Of a stretch of DNA of 8,343 nt, positions 4,924 through 8,343 are shown piece after piece (within the stretch, counting starts at the first letter, position 1; each line of letters opens with the position of its first letter). A program made the translations under genes and the position numbers. The DNA is from Treponema sp. (lineage in GTDB: Bacteria > Spirochaetota > Spirochaetia > Treponematales > Breznakiellaceae). The notes under the pieces were generated by a model that saw nothing but the letters and a program-made list of their open reading frames with translations, was not told the origin of the DNA and searched no databases. The stretch spans positions 1 through 8,343 of the forward strand of contig JAITFA010000177.1 in NCBI GenBank assembly GCA_031281685.1, in the 5' to 3' direction.

Positions 4924-6534
4924 ATGGACTTTGTTCTGATTGGAATCGCGTTTTTCGCGGTGTTCTTGTTCGTGCTTATCCTGTTTCTGGCAAGTAGGTA
5001 TAAACGCTGTTCGTCAAACCAGATTCTCGTGGTATACGGGAAGGTCGGAGGCGGGAAGTCGTCGCGCTGTATGCACGGAGGCGGGGCGTTTATCTGGCCG
5101 CTTATTCAGGATTACAACTATCTCGACCTTACGCCGTTGACGATTAACATCCCCCTCAAAGGCGCGTTATCCCAGCAAAACATCCGCGTCAATGTGCCAA
5201 GTACCTTTACAGTAGCCATTGCCACTGAGGAGGAAAGCATGAATTCAGCGGCGGTACGCCTGCTGGGTCTGAACCGCGAAACTATTGAATCAATGGCAAC
5301 CGAAATCATACTTGGACAGCTTAGACTCACGGTGGCCTCACTCACGATTGAGCAGATTAATCAGGATCGTGAGCGTTTCCTTGACGCGATCCGTAAGAAC
5401 ATCGACCTTGAGCTTGATAAAATCGGCCTCTGCCTCATCAACGTGAATGTTACCGACATCACCGACGAGTCAGGTTATATCGAGAGCATTGGGAAAAAAG
5501 CCGCGCTCACCGCCATTAATCAGGCAAAGGTTGATGTGGCTGAGCAGGACAAGAAAGGCGCTATTGGCGAGGCTGAGGCGCGGAAGGAACAGCAGATACG
5601 AGTGGCGCAGTTCACGAAAGAACAGCAGATACAGATCGCACAGTTTAACAAAGAACAACAGGTGCAAATCGCTGAACTTGATAAGGAACAGCAGGTGCAG
5701 CTCGCGCAGTTCTCCACTGAACGGGAGGTGAAAAAAGCTCAATATCAGAGCGAGCAGCAGATTAAGACCGCGTCGTTTAGCATTGAACAGCAGGTACGCA
5801 TCGCTGAACTTGACAAGGAAAAGCAGGTTAAGGTGGCTGAGTTTGGCAGGGAACAGCGGATACAGACCGCTGAGTATAATGCGCGGGCGGTTGAGGGCGA
5901 GAACACGGCAAAGGCTGAGATTGCCATATCAAACGCCACGTTTGCCGAGCGTGAGGCTGAGGCAAAACAGCGCGGGGAAGTGGCGCAACAGTCGGCATTT
6001 GCGGAGATTCAGCAGGCAAAGGCCATTGCCGAACAGCGGCGGCTGGAGGTTGAGCAGGTTGTGCCTCGTGAAATCGAGAAGCGTAAGTTGGAAATTGACG
6101 CGGCTGCGCGGGCTGAACAGCAACGGCTGCTTGCACAAGGCGAGGCTGACGCGATACTGCTGGTGAAAACGGCTGAGGCACAAGGCATTAAAAAAGTGCT
6201 GGACGCTAAGGCTCAAGGTTATGAGACACTGATTAAGGCGGCGAACAGCGACGCCAAGAGCGCGGCAACGCTTCTTCTTGTTGAAAAGCTGGAAGACTTG
6301 GTTAAACTGCAAACCGAAGCAGTTAAGAACATCAAGATCGACAAGCTCACTGTGTGGGATAACCCCAGCGGCGATTCCAGTACCACCGCGAACTTCATGC
6401 GAAACTTGGTTAAAACCCTGCCGCCGCTCCACGACATTGCGAAACAGGCCGGCCTTGAGTTGCCCGGGTTTTTGGGAACTATAGACGCCGTGTCGCAAGG
6501 CGCGGTGTCAGACACCAGCGAGGCGCAGGCATGA
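4924..6534 (+). CDS. Flotillin-like SPFH domain protein with hendecad repeats
   Basis: The 536-residue product is a membrane-anchored scaffold of the flotillin/YqiK/YuaG group, which forms large assemblies in membrane microdomains. Residues 3-25 form one N-terminal membrane helix, followed by KRCSSNQILVVYGKVGGGKS and an SPFH domain to about residue 215 (VTDITDESGYIESIGKKAA marks its end). A long coiled coil follows. Residues 222-320 are nine tandem 11-residue units with consensus EQQVxIAxFxK. A Glu/Ala-rich coiled coil runs to about 425 and the C-terminal region has LVVEKLEDLVKLQTEAV and PPLHDIAKQAG stretches. Length is close to the bacterial family norm of about 500-550. The stop overlaps the acetyltransferase start (ATGA at 6531). 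Family and partner call are firm; the cargo is unknown. Confidence 0.95.
   Translation: MDFVLIGIAFFAVFLFVLILFLASRYKRCSSNQILVVYGKVGGGKSSRCMHGGGAFIWPLIQDYNYLDLTPLTINIPLKGALSQQNIRVNVPSTFTVAIATEEESMNSAAVRLLGLNRETIESMATEIILGQLRLTVASLTIEQINQDRERFLDAIRKNIDLELDKIGLCLINVNVTDITDESGYIESIGKKAALTAINQAKVDVAEQDKKGAIGEAEARKEQQIRVAQFTKEQQIQIAQFNKEQQVQIAELDKEQQVQLAQFSTEREVKKAQYQSEQQIKTASFSIEQQVRIAELDKEKQVKVAEFGREQRIQTAEYNARAVEGENTAKAEIAISNATFAEREAEAKQRGEVAQQSAFAEIQQAKAIAEQRRLEVEQVVPREIEKRKLEIDAAARAEQQRLLAQGEADAILLVKTAEAQGIKKVLDAKAQGYETLIKAANSDAKSAATLLLVEKLEDLVKLQTEAVKNIKIDKLTVWDNPSGDSSTTANFMRNLVKTLPPLHDIAKQAGLELPGFLGTIDAVSQGAVSDTSEAQA
5587..5883 (+). repeat. Nine 33-bp coding repeats in the flotillin gene
   Basis: Nine successive 33-base units encode residues 222-320. 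Each starts with Glu, then usually Gln-Gln-Val/Ile, and has Ala at position 7 and an aromatic or Leu at position 9. Units are EQQIRVAQFTK, EQQIQIAQFNK, EQQVQIAELDK, EQQVQLAQFST, EREVKKAQYQS, EQQIKTASFSI, EQQVRIAELDK, EKQVKVAEFGR and EQRIQTAEYNA. The 11-residue period fits a hendecad coiled coil, which is nearly straight rather than left-handed. Confidence 0.95.
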
Positions 6535-7013
6535 TTCGCCCGGTAAGCGTCGCTGATGCGGCTGCCATCGCTGCTATCTACAATCCCTACATCGAGCAAA
6601 CGGTCATCAGCTTTGAGGAAATGCCGGTTTCACTTAACGACATGGAGGCTCGTATTCGTGCGATAGGCGCTGAGTATCCGTACCTTGTCTGGGAAGAAAA
6701 CAACGAGGTTCTAGGCTACGCCTACTTAAATAAATGGAAGGAACGGCTCGCCTATCGTTTTGCTGTGGAAGATTCCGTCTATATCAAAAAGGGACATGAG
6801 CGAAAAGGCATCGGCGAGGCGCTTCTCACAAGGTTGATAGACGAGGCGCACAGGCGCTCCTTACACGCGATGGTCGCTGTAATCACGATTCCTAATGAAA
6901 GGAGCGTAGGCTTGCATGAGAAGCTAGGCTTCCGCAAGATCGGGCAGCTTGATGAGATTGGGTTTAAGCTGGGAAACTGGCTTGATGTGGGTTACTGGGA
7001 GTTGCTGTTATGA
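6531..7013 (+). CDS. GNAT N-acetyltransferase, phosphinothricin acetyltransferase-like
   Basis: The 160-residue product transfers acetyl from acetyl-CoA to an amine. It opens with MIRPVSVADAAAIAAIYNPY, then TVISFEE, the signature of the PAT/bar/YncA branch. The acetyl-CoA loop is ERKGIGEA at about residues 90-97 (R/Q-x-x-G-x-G pattern), and a NERSVGLHEKLGF motif (122-133) follows, as usual for GNAT proteins. Length is normal for this branch. Members act on toxic amino-acid analogues, methionine derivatives or unknown amines, so the true substrate cannot be named. The ATG overlaps the flotillin stop by 4 bases, and its own TGA overlaps the next start by 4 bases, so it is translated as part of the flotillin operon. 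The position between a flotillin and a lipid-carrier translocase family gene is unusual. Confidence 0.92.
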   Translation: MIRPVSVADAAAIAAIYNPYIEQTVISFEEMPVSLNDMEARIRAIGAEYPYLVWEENNEVLGYAYLNKWKERLAYRFAVEDSVYIKKGHERKGIGEALLTRLIDEAHRRSLHAMVAVITIPNERSVGLHEKLGFRKIGQLDEIGFKLGNWLDVGYWELLL

Positions 7014-7822
7014 AAGACTGGGTTTTGCGTTTTGTTAAGGGCGCGTTTATTGGCACGGGGTTTATACTGCCCGGTGTGAGCGGCGGTGCGTTGGCTGCGG
7101 TTTTCGGCATCTATGAGCGTATCATCAGCTTCATTGCCCATATCACCCATGACTTTAAGGCTAACGTACTCTTCTTCCTGCCGGTCGGACTGGGCGCACT
7201 GACCGGCATCTTCATACTTTCCTTTGGCGTGAGTTTCTTTCTTACCAATTACGAGACCCAGGTACTCTGGTTCTTTGTCGGTTGTATTTTGGGCATCCTG
7301 CCATCGCTATGGCGGGAAGTCGGCAAGAAGGGCCGGAGTACGCGCCACTTTGTTATACTCGTGGCGTCAGCGGTCGTGGGCTTTGTGTTTCTGTACACCG
7401 GGGAATCGTTTCTCAAGGGACAGATACCGCTTAACTTCGGCACATGGATGCTGGCTGGCGCACTCATCGCTTTGGGGGTACTCGTGCCTGGTTTAAGCCC
7501 GTCGAACTTCCTCGTGTACTTCGGTATGTATCAGCCGATGGTAGACGCCTTCAAGACGCTCGATGTCCTTGCTCTGCTTCCCCTCGCGCTTGGCGGCGCG
7601 ATATGCCTCTTCGGTCTTTCCAAAGCGATTGACGCGCTCCTCGCCCGTGCATACGCCGGTCTTTTTCACTTCATTCTTGGCATAGTAGTGGCCTCAACGC
7701 TGATGATTATCCCGCGTGATTTCAACTACGCGAGCTGGACAACTCTGATCTGCGCCGCCGCCTGTATCGCCGGCATTATCCTTGCCTACTGGATGAGTAA
7801 ACTGGAAGAGCGCTACAAGTGA
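7010..7822 (+). CDS. DUF368 membrane protein, PopT-type undecaprenyl-phosphate translocase family
   Basis: The 270-residue polytopic membrane protein has two related loops, typical of an inverted-repeat transporter: PGVSGG at residues 21-26, followed by FGIYERII, and PGLSPSN at 160-166, followed by FGMY. These are hallmarks of DUF368 proteins. Members of the family (PopT) were shown to take part in recycling undecaprenyl phosphate, the lipid carrier for peptidoglycan and other envelope polymers, across the membrane. About eight hydrophobic segments can be seen, and the C-terminus is a short charged tail (EERYK). The start at 7010 overlaps the acetyltransferase stop (ATGA). Length is at the short end of the family's range. 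The second loop has Ser-Pro-Ser-Asn where many members have Ser-Gly-Ser, so substrate or mechanism may differ. Family call secure; transport activity inferred. Confidence 0.9.
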   Translation: MKDWVLRFVKGAFIGTGFILPGVSGGALAAVFGIYERIISFIAHITHDFKANVLFFLPVGLGALTGIFILSFGVSFFLTNYETQVLWFFVGCILGILPSLWREVGKKGRSTRHFVILVASAVVGFVFLYTGESFLKGQIPLNFGTWMLAGALIALGVLVPGLSPSNFLVYFGMYQPMVDAFKTLDVLALLPLALGGAICLFGLSKAIDALLARAYAGLFHFILGIVVASTLMIIPRDFNYASWTTLICAAACIAGIILAYWMSKLEERYK

Positions 7823-7879
7823 GATTGCTGATGGGCGAGCATAGCAGCTTCGTATCAATGTCTACGGTCTCTAGCACAG

Positions 7880-8101
7880 CGTCTCTGACATGACGTGTGC
7901 CAGTGCCAGACTCCTACGTTTGACACTAACGTCTCTGACATGACGTGTGCCAGTATCTGGCACCAATATCTCTGGCACCGGCGTCTACGTCTGGCACCCG
8001 CGTCTGGCACTGGCTTAGGTCTCTGATACCTACGTCTGGCACCCGTGTCAAACACCCGGATCGCATCGGATCAGAGACTCTGATCGCACCGGATCTGACA
8101 C
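7880..8101. repeat. Cluster of CTGGCAC/CTGACAC short repeats between convergent genes
   Basis: TCTGGCAC occurs at 7956, 7971, 7990, 8003 and 8035, its complement at 7903-7910, and the related TCTGACAC at 8094. A 25-base block beginning CGTCTCTGACATGACG is repeated exactly at 7880-7904 and 7930-7954, 50 bases apart. GTGCCAG-TAT-CTGGCAC at 7947-7963 is a perfect 7-bp hairpin. The cluster separates the DUF368 gene from the minus-strand gene. It could end transcription from both sides, but no T-run is seen. Confidence 0.9.
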
Positions 8102-8343
8102 CCGGATCCGGGCGGTGAAAGCACCTTGAGCAGGGAGAGTGGACGGGGCAGCGACGGTCAGCAGTCGGTCAAAGGCAGTGGTGCGGGGGGCTTTCAGCAC
8201 AGACTGTGTCAAAAGTTCCGGTGGCAGGGTATACTCCAGCGAGAGGAGAACGCGGTCATGGAATTCATAAGCGGATAATAATGCTTCCGGATTGCATAGA
8301 CGATTACATAACAGACAGTAATTCGGCGCGGGTAACAGAAGCG
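8048..8343 (-). CDS. Partial gene of unknown function running off the right edge
   Basis: The minus strand is open for 97 codons from the edge to TGA at 8050-8048. It has no start within the window, so only its C-terminal end is present. The sequence looks coding: NYCLLCNRLCNPEALLSAYE, then HDRVLLSLEYTLPPELL and TTAFDRLLTVAAPS. The CLLCNRLC stretch is a Cys-rich pattern but one cannot call a zinc site from it. The last 25 or so residues (RVSDPVRSESLIRCDPGV region) are encoded by the palindrome-rich repeat DNA, which suggests the repeats have extended or replaced the original end of the gene. It converges on the DUF368 gene. I do not recognise the family. A plus-strand frame across the same bases (8115-8270) is Gly/Ser/Gln-rich and less convincing. 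Confidence 0.55.
   Translation of the reverse strand, partial: LLLPAPNYCLLCNRLCNPEALLSAYEFHDRVLLSLEYTLPPELLTQSVLKAPRTTAFDRLLTVAAPSTLPAQGAFTARIRVSDPVRSESLIRCDPGV
8069..8112. repeat. GGATC-rich palindromes
   Basis: GATCAGAG-A-CTCTGATC at 8069-8085 is a perfect dyad of 8-bp arms, and CCCGGATCCGGG at 8101-8112 is a perfect 12-base palindrome. CGGATC also occurs at 8057, 8067 and 8090. They lie inside the 3' end of the minus-strand reading frame. Confidence 0.85.

Noticed and set aside
5470..5742. Minus-strand frames opposite the flotillin repeats, rich in Leu and Cys
   Set aside because: They mirror the 33-base repeats of the flotillin gene and have no start signals.
7823..7860. Intrinsic terminator after the DUF368 gene
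   Set aside because: Only a weak 4-bp pairing (GCTG with CAGC) is present and no T-run follows.
7855..8055. Minus-strand 66-residue Arg-rich frame
   Set aside because: It is composed of the CTGGCAC repeat cluster read in one frame, and overlaps the end of the better-supported frame at 8048-8343.

Overview
The window (about 50-55% GC by eye) reads as bacterial chromosome, most likely from a spirochaete related to Treponema. That assignment is an inference. It rests on the carbohydrate ABC transporter with a Cys-less exported binding protein, the style of the NfeD/flotillin pair, and the many short low-complexity repeats between genes. No rRNA or tRNA gene is present to confirm it.

Left part, minus strand (3454 down to 1): a carbohydrate importer operon of the CUT1 type. 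It holds a periplasmic binding protein (3413-2031), a MalF-like permease (1969-1028) and a MalG-like permease (1031-189), the last two overlapping by ATGA. No ATPase gene is present, so a shared ATPase encoded elsewhere is likely. Two RNA-level features stand out. An 11-bp hairpin covers the ribosome binding site of the binding-protein gene. A large two-part stem-loop separates that gene from the permeases. Downstream of the operon, bases 1-155 are a tandem array of seven 21-bp units of two alternating types.

Centre (3486-4059, plus strand): a remnant of an IS200/IS605-family tnpB gene. The N-terminal helix-turn-helix part and the extreme C-terminal tail are joined in frame and the whole RuvC/zinc-finger nuclease core is missing. 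Its 3' end keeps two adjacent stem-loops that may be the relic of the right end and its RNA. It abuts the next gene with a 2-nt gap.

Right part, plus strand (4062-7822): an NfeD-like membrane protein, a flotillin/SPFH protein with nine tandem 11-residue repeats, a PAT-like GNAT acetyltransferase and a DUF368 (PopT-type undecaprenyl-phosphate translocase family) membrane protein. The last three genes are joined by two ATGA overlaps, which indicates one translationally coupled unit. Between nfeD and the flotillin gene lies a decayed duplicate of the 3' end of nfeD. The likely theme, as inference, is membrane microdomain organisation coupled to lipid-carrier recycling.

Right edge (7823-8343): 225 bp filled with CTGGCAC/CTGACAC-type repeats and palindromes, then the 3' end of an unidentified minus-strand gene that runs off the window. 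The same CTGACAC-type motif also occurs inside the 3' ends of nfeD and the flotillin gene and next to the tnpB remnant.
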